From contig OU696592.1 in assembly GCA_916048095.2 (NCBI GenBank), positions 7,141,427 to 7,205,426 of the forward strand: a stretch of DNA of 64,000 bases, written 5' to 3'. Source of the DNA: Sacculina carcini (lineage: Eukaryota > Arthropoda > Thecostraca > Sacculinidae). Positions within the stretch are counted from its first letter, which is position 1. Every line of letters starts with the position of its first letter. The notes beneath the pieces are model-generated. The model made no database searches. It was not told where the DNA came from and saw only the letters and a list, made by a program, of their open reading frames with translations. This document shows positions 28,601 to 39,546 of the stretch, piece by piece. The position numbers were made by a program, and so were the translations under genes.

Positions 28601-31600
28601 TGCCGTTGTTGCGGCGACTCAGCTGGTTGGCTGAGTGTGGAGATAAACGGCGCCAATTATCCATTGCCGTGCAAATGGTGAGGGCCGGCTGTTGTGAGCT
28701 GGCCTTGTCTGTGGTGCAGCATGTGTTGAGAGCGGCGGGCGGCGGTCATTCAACTAGTATATGCTCAGTGACACGTGAAAACTTGCTCGAGACAGACGAG
28801 GGTCACGTGCTCTGTATCACCATGCTGTCAGCCCTCTGCCTGATAAAACGCCAAGTTTCGCTGGAAATTTCGTGTCGACCGGCAAGTTTCAACTGTGCTG
28901 CTGCCATGTCATGTTTGGTTGACGCCTACTGCCTAATATTCTCTCTGGAACCACCGTCTTCGTTGTGTTTTGGCTCGTCTGTGTGTGACAGCGTTGATCC
29001 TGTGTGCCGGCTCTCATTGTCGGCTCGCATTCGTGAGTGTATTGTATCGGCACTATTGGCGTACTCCGTGCCAACTTGTCCACCTGCCTGTGCTAGCTCG
29101 TCTATGAAGGGAGTTGATGGTTGTGAAGGCAAAACATATATGCCGGCAGGTTCACTGTGGACGCGCATGTTGTCGACGATCGCTGACACCTTGATGTACA
29201 GGCCGTGCTCTCTGCTAGCGTGTGTTTGTTTGCTGGGCCAGCTTCTGCCTTTGAGACTGCCATTTTCTACAGCGCATCCGCTCTCACCGGCGCAGTCAGG
29301 CAGCCTTCTCAAGCAGAGATGTTTGTGGGCCGTTCATCTGGTGTCGTCTTGCTCTGTTGTGACGGCGCTGTCGCAACTAATATCAACAGTCGCGATCACC
29401 GCATGTCAGGCGGTACGTTGCAGCGCTACTTGCCTGCTCGCGTCTGTCGCCGACTTGTCGTACATATCAGCCCGTCTGGTCGCTTCTCAAGTGCTACAAT
29501 ACCTCCACTCTCCCACAGCCACAACGCCTGCCTTGTCCACCAACGCATCCGCCGATTTGGACATCTCGGCGACAAACAGCGCACATTTGGTGCCGGCGTT
29601 GCGATTACTGCAACGCTTGCTAGCTGGTGCAGCCTTCAAAACTGCCACCGTCTGGCTGCTGCTCAACAATCACACGACGCGTCAAGCATTCTCCGACGTT
29701 CTCAGCTTGTTGTCTTCTGACCTGGTCGTTGACGGCGAGTGTGAGACAAGAGACAACGCCATTACGGCAATGCTTGGCGCATTATGTGATCACCGAGTGT
29801 GTCTGTTGTCCGGCTCCGTGCGCCAGTCCCACAGTGACAACACCTCACTGCACCTTCCCGACCCGCAGCTACTAGATCACATTGCCACGTGTCTGCTGTC
29901 GCACGTGGCCTGCAAGCACGTGGACGGCACGTGGTGTCACGTGTCACATGTGACGGCCGCGCGAACTCTGTGTATTCTGTGCGAATACGAGGCAGCTCGT
30001 GTCATTGTGCAGCGGTATGAGTGAAACTTCATTGAATCAGTTGTAATGTATTCTATTGAGTAAAATCGTTGGTCACCAATACCACTGATCTGGTTCTTTG
30101 TTAAGTTATATTTGGGTGTTTGTGCATGCAGGTGCGTGTTAGAACGGGATACCAGTTTGTTATGGCGAGCTTTGCTCAACTGTACACAGTGTTCTGACTG
30201 CGAACTGCAGTTAGAATTTACCGCCTCGTGCTTGCAACTCACCTCGCTGCTGCGTTTGTCGACTGAACAATTGGCTATTGTTTTGCGCCGGCGTCAGCAG
30301 AACGAGCAAGACACTGATTCTGCTGAGTCGCCAATTGAAGTTTTGCACAACCATCTAACTACTCAGGTGCTGCTTTCAATCTAACTTAGTGTGACTGCGT
30401 GTAAATTCACTCTTAACGCCATATGTGTCATTCCGTGCGTAACTGTTTTTATGCTCTATGTATGTTTATTGTGTAGGTTTGTATGTTGTGTTGTGTGTGC
30501 TTTGATCTGCAGATGTGCGGTCTAAACGAAGTAGACACAGCTAAGTGGAAACATGCGGCCGAGGAATGTTTTGCCATCAAGAAGCAGTTAAATAATTGCG
30601 CACATTCGTCTCTGACGGCGTGTTCATTGAACCCGACTCTGCCACTTGAACACACTGTCACTTGTTCTCCTGTCAGCGAGCTGGCGGGGTTGTTCAGTGA
30701 TCGACAGTCGTGGTCGCTAGTAGAAGCAGGAGACAATGTCTCGTGGCAACAGTGTCACGCGTGTCACGCTGACTCTAGTGCGGCCGGTGTTGCTCGTTCA
30801 GAGCTCAGTCATTCACCGGTGCGCTATGCTTTATCCACTGTTCTCTATCATGACAACCTGTATGTGGGCTTGTTCAATAGTTTTCTGGTGTTGTTGAGGG
30901 GTGTTATGTTACCGTATCTGCTGGTATACATCCAGACACAAGTATGCACCATACTGTATCATTTATATTACCTTCACACTGCTCTGACTCAAACAAAATG
31001 TGCTAACGTGCTTTCGTCTCGTCGCCATTTCAAGTATGTTGGCAAATGCTCCATTTATATCTGGCTTTGTTTGTGTGTTTGTAGGTGTGTGTAAACTTGC
31101 GCGAGCTGGTGACGTCATCGATGGGTGTGTCGGCGGCTGTTGAATTAACCAACCGACTGAACTGGCTATTATCGCTGACTGGTGACAAATTGAGTGCACT
31201 GGTTGTCTCGCCGGGTCCCACGTCCAGGAGACCTGTACTGCTGGACAACTGTCACTTTCTCTCAAGCACCGCTGTAAATAGTGGTGTCGGCACCCGGCAC
31301 CCGCATCTCATTGCCCGCACTCCTCACGCTGCACTCAAATCCGCCGGTATAGTTGTTCATGCTCACTGATATTTACCTCATGTTCCACCCAAATTGTCTA
31401 GTTTTTTTCAGTTTATTTGATAGGCCCGTTTTCTTGGTTGTCTCAAATACTTGTGTCTGGTGAAATTATTGATGTTTTTGTTCTCACAATGAGATCGTGT
31501 GTCAGTGTATTGGGTATCATTGTGTTGAGTATCAGTGAAAAGTCCTTTTTTACAGATATATCATTCCGGCACAAATACCTAATTGCATATTATCGGTTTA

Positions 31601-32122
31601 TACATGCAGTAGCATGTGCCGTGTCAAATATGGTGCACTTCTTGTATTCTGTGTGAAGGTGCATCTGGTATGAGCAATATGTTGGCTCGACACTCGCCTC
31701 GTTTCGACTATTTCCGCTCACGTGCAGCGAACAGGCCTGTGTCGCTGCACTTGGACCAGTTCGTGCAGGCTGTGCAGCGTGGATCATTGCAGTCAGACGG
31801 TGTGCCGACGGCGGCCCAGTTATCAGCTGCTGGTCGCGCTCTGTGTCGTCGTGCCGGCCGCCACTCGGTCGGTCAGCGACAGCGCGGTCGCGGCATGAAC
31901 GCTCGTGCCGGCGGTGTTCACCTGGGCGGCGCGGCGTCGGTGTCTCGAGCCTCGCTACAACAGCAACAACAACAGTTGATGGCGGTGGCTGCTGCTGCTG
32001 CAATGGCGGCCGCTGCAGCCTCCGGTTCAGCCATTCCTAGCGCCGGTGTCATCGAGGACGCTGCAGTCAGACGCAGCAGACAGCGACGCTCGTGGTACCC
32101 TCGCAACAGACCCTCGTGCTAG
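16886..32122 (+). CDS. VIRMA: Virilizer homolog (VIRMA), m6A methyltransferase complex scaffold
   Basis: Nuclear scaffold of the METTL3/METTL14 writer-associated complex; in flies also required for sex determination and dosage compensation. Exons: 16886-16942, 17720-17832, 19761-19896, 20603-21539, 22372-22907, 23881-24127, 24589-24893, 25069-25182, 26391-26618, 26917-27202, 27590-27849, 28159-30014, 30132-30366, 30513-about 30863, 31085-31346, 31659-32122; about 2128 residues. The N-terminus has the family signature (LLFFDTF, VREVRVIPLG, NPSKFTLDLFINDLS, FQKLGSIDY, GLVVRG). The middle is a Ser/Cys-rich acidic insert, then a long HEAT-like helical region, and the C-terminus is Arg/Gly/Ala-rich (FDYFRSRAANRPVSLHLDQF). 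ATG 16886 gives the conserved N-terminus. The donor of exon 30513 is the least sure. Three introns carry minisatellites made from the acceptor. Confidence 0.92.
17449..17497. repeat. Perfect 20-bp inverted repeat with 9-nt loop
   Basis: Arms 17449-17468 (TATAGACAGGCGCGCGTGGG) and 17478-17497 are exact reverse complements around a 9-nt loop, in virilizer intron 1. Very GC-rich compared with its surroundings. Confidence 0.95.
18035..19760. repeat. 46-bp minisatellite, about 38 copies, each with the virilizer exon-3 acceptor
   Basis: GTGTCATAATAG|TGCG recurs with an exact 46-bp period: the CATAATAG positions 18051 and 19753 differ by 37 periods. The last copy is the acceptor of coding exon 19761-19896. 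Units differ mainly at ATTTATT(T/A)GTGT and GTG(C/T)G(C/T)GTG. Confidence 0.95.
20565..20594. repeat. (TTG)n trinucleotide tract before virilizer exon 4
   Basis: About ten TTG units immediately upstream of the acceptor TTATCAG at 20602; they may serve as part of the 3' splice-site tract. Confidence 0.85.
20603..22907 (+). CDS. VIRMA: Virilizer low-complexity Ser/Cys-rich acidic region (exons 4-5)
   Basis: After the conserved RGCYSTVTLAVYG motif, exons 20603-21539 and 22372-22907 encode about 480 residues rich in Ser, Thr, Cys, Gln, Asp and Glu, ending in acidic runs (ESDEDLLDDETEVD) and a YTLPGFDADN motif. Human VIRMA has a Pro/Glu-rich acidic segment at this place. The many cysteines are unusual; no ordered domain was recognised. 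Confidence 0.85.
22159..22371. repeat. 38-bp minisatellite, 6 copies, with the virilizer exon-5 acceptor
   Basis: AACATGTATTGTGTGATGTATAG recurs at 22159, 22197, 22235, 22273, 22311 and 22349. The last unit's TATAG at 22371 is the acceptor of coding exon 22372-22907. A (TG)n tract precedes the array. Confidence 0.92.
23185..23880. repeat. 57-bp minisatellite, 10 copies, with the virilizer exon-6 acceptor
   Basis: GACGGGTGTAG|ATGTT recurs every 57 bp (GGTGTAG at 23361, 23418 ... 23874) after irregular ATCAATGTTGGA repeats. The last copy is the acceptor of coding exon 23881-24127, whose first codon ATG is also copied in every unit. Because 57 is a multiple of three, long false frames exist on both strands. 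Confidence 0.93.
24203..24300. repeat. Tandem duplication of about 60 bp in virilizer intron
   Basis: AGGTTATCATAGTGAAGT is present twice, at about 24204 and 24265, followed by diverged copies of the same downstream sequence. Confidence 0.7.
25218..25655. repeat. (TG)n microsatellite, about 435 bp, with CTG/TTG interruptions
   Basis: Longest TG tract of the window, in the virilizer intron after exon 25069-25182. Higher-order repeats are marked by TGTGTCTGTG and GTGCCAGTG. Confidence 0.97.
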
Positions 32123-32895
32123 ACGCTCAACACCACCGCTCTCTTCACTGATACATCAGCAGTCGCCATGAACAGCACCACATCACCGCATATATTCGGC
32201 CCATGTTCATTTCTCGTTCAGGCGAGTTACCAATTGCGGCACGTGTTATCACGTGAATTCAAGCGCTCGCTGTTTGTGTCTGACAATTTTCTACTAGTAA
32301 ATCGACACTGATTCAGTTGCATATTGACATGATTGATATCGCTTGATAAATTCACCTGACGAAACCAGAGCTAGACGCGGTTCCATACAACCTCCGAACA
32401 CAAATCATAATGTCTTTGAAAATTCACGCCTATAGAATATTCAGTGAGGCAAAACAAACCGTGACATAAAACACAACTATGTAATGTCTACTTACGCCTT
32501 ATGTCTGGACGAGTGTCGCAAGCATTTACGGCAACATATTGCGCTCCGACCAAATATGTATTCAATAACAGAACGCCTACATTCAGCTGCATGCCAATAA
32601 AAAACGACACAAAAACACACAGCACATACAAAGTTAACTGCTTTTTCAGCACGAAAATACAGACAATAAGACAGAAACAGCGCAGTGGGGAAACATTTTG
32701 GCAAACATACACAGCTCATTAAGTCACACAATATATCCGTGCTAGAGAATCATTGTTAAAACATACGATTCTGACATCAAGCATTCACATTTTGCTCTTG
32801 TGAGGCACAGAGAAATGCAGCGACGCAATTGACAGTGAAGTTTAGAATAAGAATGAGACGTGATAGACACGACGGCGGTGGCATAAATATGTCAA
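32123..32895. other. Convergent intergenic gap between virilizer and PRMT5
   Basis: 773 bp holding both 3' ends. No coding signal was seen. Fairly AT-rich; no certain polyadenylation signal was assigned. Confidence 0.7.
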
Positions 32896-35800
32896 TCACA
32901 GTCCGATGGTGTAAGAGCGTCCGTTGGGGTTGTGCACGGGTAAACAGCGAGGTTCTGTCACTGTCCACTCATACCACACGTGTCGCTCGCTAGCCAGTCT
33001 CCAGAACGCCACATCAACCACATCGCCACGACGAAGCGACACAGATTCCTGCCGCGCCACACTCGTCATTATGCAACATGCTCGTGCGTAGTATTTACAT
33101 TAAAATAAATACTAACAGTCCATAAAATAATTGATGAACAACTGGTTTTCAGAGTACTTTAAATAAGATTTAAATTAATTAGGAAATTTAAAACGTTAAC
33201 TTTAGGAACATTCCAACTAAAATCCGAGTGTACCTTTAGAGCAACTTTGATAACAATTAGATTGGTTTATGGGTGCACCGGCCTGTGAGAAACCTGAGAC
33301 AATTTTATGAATGTCAAATATAATCTCATCGGACGGGTGAAATCATAATGGATCACTGGAAACGAGGTGTCAAGACAGCGAGGAAGAAAGGCACTGACGC
33401 GTAGTGGGAAGTAGATGGGGAACCAGCTGCACATGCCGCTCGACTGCGAGCCCGGGTTAGTGCTGATCATAATGTCGCCGTAAAGTCGACACTCGAAGTA
33501 GCCGGCGATACCGTGCACACTACAGTCCATGTCCACGCTGAACGAACGCACCGCGTGACGACTGTTGTCCACCACCTCCTCTGCACCAACACGTATCATT
33601 CACACGCAATACGTGAACATATGCTAATAAACGGAATTATTGAAACGACACTGCTGATGTGGACGTTCAGGTTGTCTGTAGCAAAACCAGCTCGAACGCT
33701 AGGTAAACAGTACGTATCGGCTTTATCCACATCTCTTGTGGTGTGTTGATTATTCACTTGTGCATTTGATGTGAATTGTGTTTCATGAGATTGTGATGAA
33801 TTCCGGACAGACTTAATTGCTAGATTAAACAAGTATTAGTTGGTTTGTTCAATAGATTTGGTGACCACACATGAACACATACAGATACACTCCGTCCTTG
33901 AGTGTGAGTGTTGCTTCAGCGCGGTGTACTTCGGGTAGTTCAGCTTTTAATGTTGTCTGCTTCTGTGGTAATTGAACGTGAGATGTGTGTGTATGTTTCA
34001 TAGATGTTTTGGTGGAGCTGAGCTCGTTTTGTGATTACGAGCTAGTAGTTTAAGACAGATATGAACGCCAACACACACGTCTTATCTCTGTGTATATACA
34101 TTTGTTGTGCCAAAAACCAGACACCAGCACGCCGAAGGGCACTACCCTATTTGCGCTAATCAAAAAGTGCGCTAAACAAAATGGAGGCGGAGCTAACAGG
34201 CGCGCTCCGTCCACTATGCAACTAGCGTTCTCTGACGGCAAAAAGTGTAACTAACCTAACCAACCCAACCTAAACTAACCAGCCTAACCTAACCAACCTA
34301 ACCTAACAACGAAAATGCATTTGTCAAAAATAACACTAGAACAGTGCGTTGATTAGCTTTGATAAATATAACTTTCAACAAGTAATATTGCAATAATAAA
34401 TGTTACTTAGGTATAATAATTCTTATTGTTTTGTCGGCGAGACAAAAATCGAAATAAATAGAAATAATTCAAAAATATTAAAAATTGCACACTAGAAGAG
34501 CCTTAATCATCATTGAAAAGTAGTTCTTTGCCAGTATGAGGCACACGCACCTTTGTTGGGGTGTTGGAAGCAGAAGAGCGGTTGCGTGGGCGCCAGTCGC
34601 GAGACATTGTGCAGATACACGACATAGGGCATCTCGAACGGCGTTACAGCTGGTTTGTCCTTGTCGCGAGCCTGCCTCACCTCTTGTAGAAGACGCGGCG
34701 ACTGCACAGGCTGAATGAACGAAGTGTACTGCATCGGAATACTCACGCCACCCGCTATCAGTGCACAAACACCAACACACACACACATTGATACAGGTTC
34801 AAGATAACACACTCAAATTGAAACTCACACCGAGAAAAACAAACTGTATAACAATGATCAGACTTGCTGTCAAAGTCAAAAGACAAATTGTCCACGATGT
34901 ACAATTCCAATAATCATCAGGATGCGTTGCACGGAGAAGTGCACTACACGCACTACGGTTGTGGCTGTGTGATTTAAAGATGGCGATGCGTGCCGCGTGT
35001 GTGCCTCACACCAAGTTGACATAGTGCCACCTCCTCGGAGAACGTATTTCTTCAAGTTGAGTGGCATTAACACATTAGTCATAAAATATTCAATGACTAC
35101 CAAACAGCTTGATACTTGATACAGCAGAAAATTTTCCGCGTATATAATGTCATGCAGGTTTTTATAGAATTTGCCAACATGAAGTTTTGCAAATCACTAG
35201 TGTAGAAATTCATGAAGACTAGAAATTTGGCCACTAAAGATGTGAGCTGAGATGAGAATGGAAACAGGTGCATATGTTGTAGATAACGTTTGAGGTAGCG
35301 CTGAGCTCCATCAAGACATTCTGGCGATAGTTCGTTATCGCCGAACGAGCCGAGTAGTTCCGAGACAATCACGTCGGCCAGTTCCGGTGGCTGCCAGTGA
35401 CGCATGTCAGCGTCCACGACCACCACACTGTCCCCCCACTCCTCCACCGCTGACGACAGCAGACTGGACACACAACAGGAGTCAGATCACATATTCCCAC
35501 GATTCACAAATAACAACAAAAAGGACAGAACTGCGTGAGCTGTAAAATTGGGTATAATTTGTCATCTCATGATAAACTTGAACAAACATCGCGAACGAAG
35601 ACGCAAAACAATGAGAAAACGCAAGCTCAAGACTAGGTGGAAACAAACAAGCCATGGGAACAATAGATACAGGCCTCACGTGACAACTGCGTTCGGGTTC
35701 TTCTCGACGGCATAGACGCGGATAATTCGAGAAGCCTTCTGTGCAGCTAGGAAAGCGGCTCGAACCAGCGGTCCTCTTCCAGCTCCCACCACCATCACCA

Positions 35801-38389
35801 CTCTGTACGCACGTGCACATACAGAGTGTGAGCAATGAGTGTAGACGCCCAGCGCTAGAAATGTAGCCTTTTATACTATAATCCGGTCGTCTTCATTTGT
35901 TACCTGCAAATTGACTACTTGCTTGCAAATTAACATTGTATTAGCACTATAAACGCAAACAAATAGGCTGATAAAAATAACAACTATACGATGAGCTCTT
36001 ATTTCAGAATCATAATATGCATAAAAAACTTGAAAAACTTGAAGAAATATGAAGTGCACATACTCACATTGTCTGATCAGATTTTCGCTCTTCGGGAACG
36101 CAGTCTATAAATGCTTCATACATGGCGTTCTGCGTTCACAATCAAATAAACGCATCTATAATTCACATGTACAAACACATTTTGAAACAAGTGAACAGGT
36201 TTCCACGAGAAAAGCTGAATATCAGACGACAGTCAGAATGCATGCTTTAATGCGTCTTCCCCAGTCGGGTATCTGTAGTGAGCGTATTCACTGTACACCA
36301 TTGGTGCCGGCATATCAAAGTCGGCCACACAACACGTATTCTGATGATTATCAACAATGACACGGCAGCACCTGAACACATATCAATTGTCCTTCACGAC
36401 ACATCACAACCGCACCACACTACATTACTCTACACCGCATTGCAGGAGCGTACCTGGTAGGCCGTGTACTTGACGGGGCACTTCTCGAACACTTCGTAAG
36501 TGTGAGACTCGAGGTTGTCCATTAGCGGCTGAAGCGGCACCTGCAGCCAGTCTTCGTAACCGTCCGTCATATCGGCGAGAGGATCGGCCGCGCGATCCGA
36601 CAAATACGCCTTGTACAAATGGTTCAAGTATTGAGCGTAGTGCTTGACGTGGCCGTGTTTGGAAGCGCAGGTCCCGCTCAACACGAACTGACACCCGGTG
36701 GCCATCAGTTGCCGCAACAGCATCTGGTGGCTGCGAGGAAGCACCGGGAAACCGGCGCGGTTGGTGGTGAACACGTGCACCGGCACACTGACACACTTGA
36801 GCGGCTCGCCGAGCCAGCGCCGCACACACGCGTCCACGCCGGCCGCCGGCAAGTCGGCAGTGATGCGCAGACACAGTCCCAGGCGCAGCTCCTCGCCACA
36901 CACGTGCTGTAAATCGTGCCACCAGCGCCACGTGACATTGACATCGTCGTCGTCGTGACAGTGGTCGTCGTGCACGAGGCCGTTGGTGTGCGGCCGGTCG
37001 TCACACTGGCTCACGTGCAACGACTGACACCGTGACGGAGGCGTGAGAGGAACGTCCACCCATATCTAGCACGTACACATATTAACACATACACGTACAA
37101 GCAGCAAACAACACACACACACACACACATACGCACACTCTCTCTCCTCTACACTAAAACCACGAATCAGTAGAATCAACGCTATTAATAGAACTTATTC
37201 TCATAATTTAACTCGTTTGAAGTTAAGTTCCAGCCGGAAAAGCACTCAATCCCCGCTGCTCAGGAATGATACCGAGTCGAGATGCGCACGAGGAAATGAG
37301 GCGCGGCATGCTCATCAGAAAGTGTGCGCCTCAGCATCTCACCGATCAAACATTGTATCGCCAATCAGATTGGATCGTGAGTGAAAACAGTGATTTGAAT
37401 TTCGACTCGTACTTCAAAAACTGCTCTCAAAGTCGTGTATTAAACACTCGTATCTTGATAATTAAATCCTAAAATAATCTCCTTCAACCCACACGCAATA
37501 ATTGTACGTAGAAACACAGTGAGCATTCAGGGTGAATGACAAGTGCATGTGGCAGGACCTGATAAGGACAGGCAGCGTTCAGTCTGCTGGATAGCTGGCG
37601 AGCCAGGTTAACGTTATTGCCGTGACGCAGCTTCAGTGTGATAGCCGGCAGTGACAAGTGTGTTGCGAACGTCAACTCTGAGTGAAACTGCAACTCCGAG
37701 TGTCGTCGCCGCTCGCAACTCCACTCTCCACCGTCAACACCTCCGCTGCCAATATCCAGATCCAGGTGTTCTGACACTTGGCCCACGAACAACGTACTCC
37801 AATCTGTGTCACACAGTCACAAACTCCATCTATCTGTCTGAACCTGGAACCATGCGCTTGTTCCGCAATATATTCTACTTGCAAATAATAACTCAATGTT
37901 GTAAGTGCGTAAAGCAGCTATGATATCAAGTTAGTAGTGCGTGTATCGGTATAATGGATGTGGCTGGCGCACGAACCCTGTGAGCTGAGCACCATGTCTG
38001 ACCGAGTGAACGGTTCCTTTCGTCGCACCAGCTGAGAACGCATCATCTCGCGACGGTACCGCGGGTGCACGATCGGTGCAAATACAAACTGATACCTGAA
38101 ACAAGTAAACACGCAGCAGAACGACTCAGCAGTGAAACAACAGAGACAGGTCGCATCACATCGTAATACCATGAAAAACTCCAGCTTTTCTCTAGTGCGT
38201 GCAATGCCGGTCCTGTTAGACCGCTGTTTCCGCAATAACAGATCAGAGCCACATAGGTCCGATAATCAGTGGCGCGTGTAAACGATTAATTTACCCAGCC
38301 TCCGTGGCGTCGGTGATGGCTTCAGGGAGGTCGGCTACAGCGCACAGCTCGAGACCACATGACACATGCTCCCGCCGAGTCGGTGCCAT
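32896..38389 (-). CDS. PRMT5: PRMT5, type II protein arginine methyltransferase
   Basis: Symmetrically dimethylates arginines of histones and Sm proteins with its partner MEP50, using SAM. Ten exons on the minus strand: 38389-38295, 38095-37977, 37803-37559, 37065-36454, 36129-36068, 35802-35680, 35463-35288, 34754-34551, 33580-33399, 33048-32896; 656 residues (human 637). The TIM-barrel part has VHPRY, SDMVLS and the linker [18 protein letters not shown]. Phe346 corresponds to human F327, which sets symmetric methylation. The SAM motif is GAGRGP (about 384-389). The double-E loop [15 protein letters not shown] carries Glu454 and Glu463. The beta-barrel ends [14 protein letters not shown] 38389 is the first in frame. 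Donors and acceptors are all GT-AG and phases agree. No defect seen. Confidence 0.97.
34250..34312. repeat. Degenerate CCTAA repeat in PRMT5 intron
   Basis: About 60 bp of CTAACC/CAACC/TAACCT units. Similar runs are at about 47255-47340 and, shorter, near 16553 and 16803. They resemble interstitial copies of the arthropod telomere unit TTAGG. Confidence 0.75.
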
Positions 38390-39546
38390 TTTCCCCGTCC
38401 CTCTCACGCTGGTTATAGTAACGCAGTGAGTTCACAAATGGGCGACCAGTCAAGACGAAATGCAATTTCTGAATAACGACATTGTCTAAATCAAAACGGT
38501 ATATGATGTGTTCACAACGAATTATTTTAATAATATATATGTCGGAATATTTATAACCACCATTGATGCATACTGCGCTATCAAGAATGTAACACACACC
38601 TCAACGAACAGATAAATTTCTTAGAAACCCACAAACCTGTACCACAATCTGAATCAACCATTGGCACTAGGGAGCAGAAATACACCCTCATAAGGTGTAA
38701 CTTACACCACCATGTGGTCCCAATAATCGGTCATGTTTCGGATTGTGTAAGCAAATAAGCACAATCCCTGCAAAATAAACAGCAAACCAAGAGACAACAA
38801 ACGTTTCAACCTACTGTCAAAACCAACCTACGGTCACATGCAACAAGGATCAACTGCATTTTGTGCGCAAATATTGCAATATCTACAATTTATAAAATGG
38901 TATTTTGTGCATGATTACCACGCGTATATTTTCAATATTGTGATAATCATAATCTGCGCAACTTAATAACAACAACAAAAATACACAGAACCATATTAAG
39001 CAAACAGAAACAAATACATTATATAATATTCTGATATCCTGATAATAAGAATTTGATCCTCATTATATTAGATTCTTTCATTTGCTCTTCATTTCTGTTC
39101 AAAAAAATCATTTTTGGATATGTTTCATAACAACGATCCACTAATAGTCCAAGGTGATGCAAAAGTCGCGCTATCTGATATTTCTAGAGTTTTTAATATT
39201 TTGTTTTTGCTTTGGTTGCTTTGTAGGCGCCAATCAATAGTAATCAAAACTTGACTATTATGAGTCTCGTGTTATCAGGGGATCTTGATTCTGCTGCATC
39301 GTTTTATAGCTGAAGGACTGAATGTGTCGCTTATTGCGTAAATATTGTTGCGTTATATTCATAGAAAAGATTTCATCGCATCTATATTAGGATTTGCTCT
39401 AATTGTACTTACTGAATGACCAGTGTGGTCAATTTGACATTAAATCACGGTACGTTCACGTAATTGACACCTGTTTGTGTGTTATTTATGATCATAGGGA
39501 GCACAGGATTTATATTTCTGGAGTCGCTCAACAGAGCATTAACAGA
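38390..39546. promoter_or_regulatory. Divergent intergenic region PRMT5/ZC3H3
   Basis: The 1157 bp between the two start codons must hold both promoters and 5' UTRs. AT-rich; no specific element was recognised, and 5' non-coding exons may lie here. Confidence 0.5.
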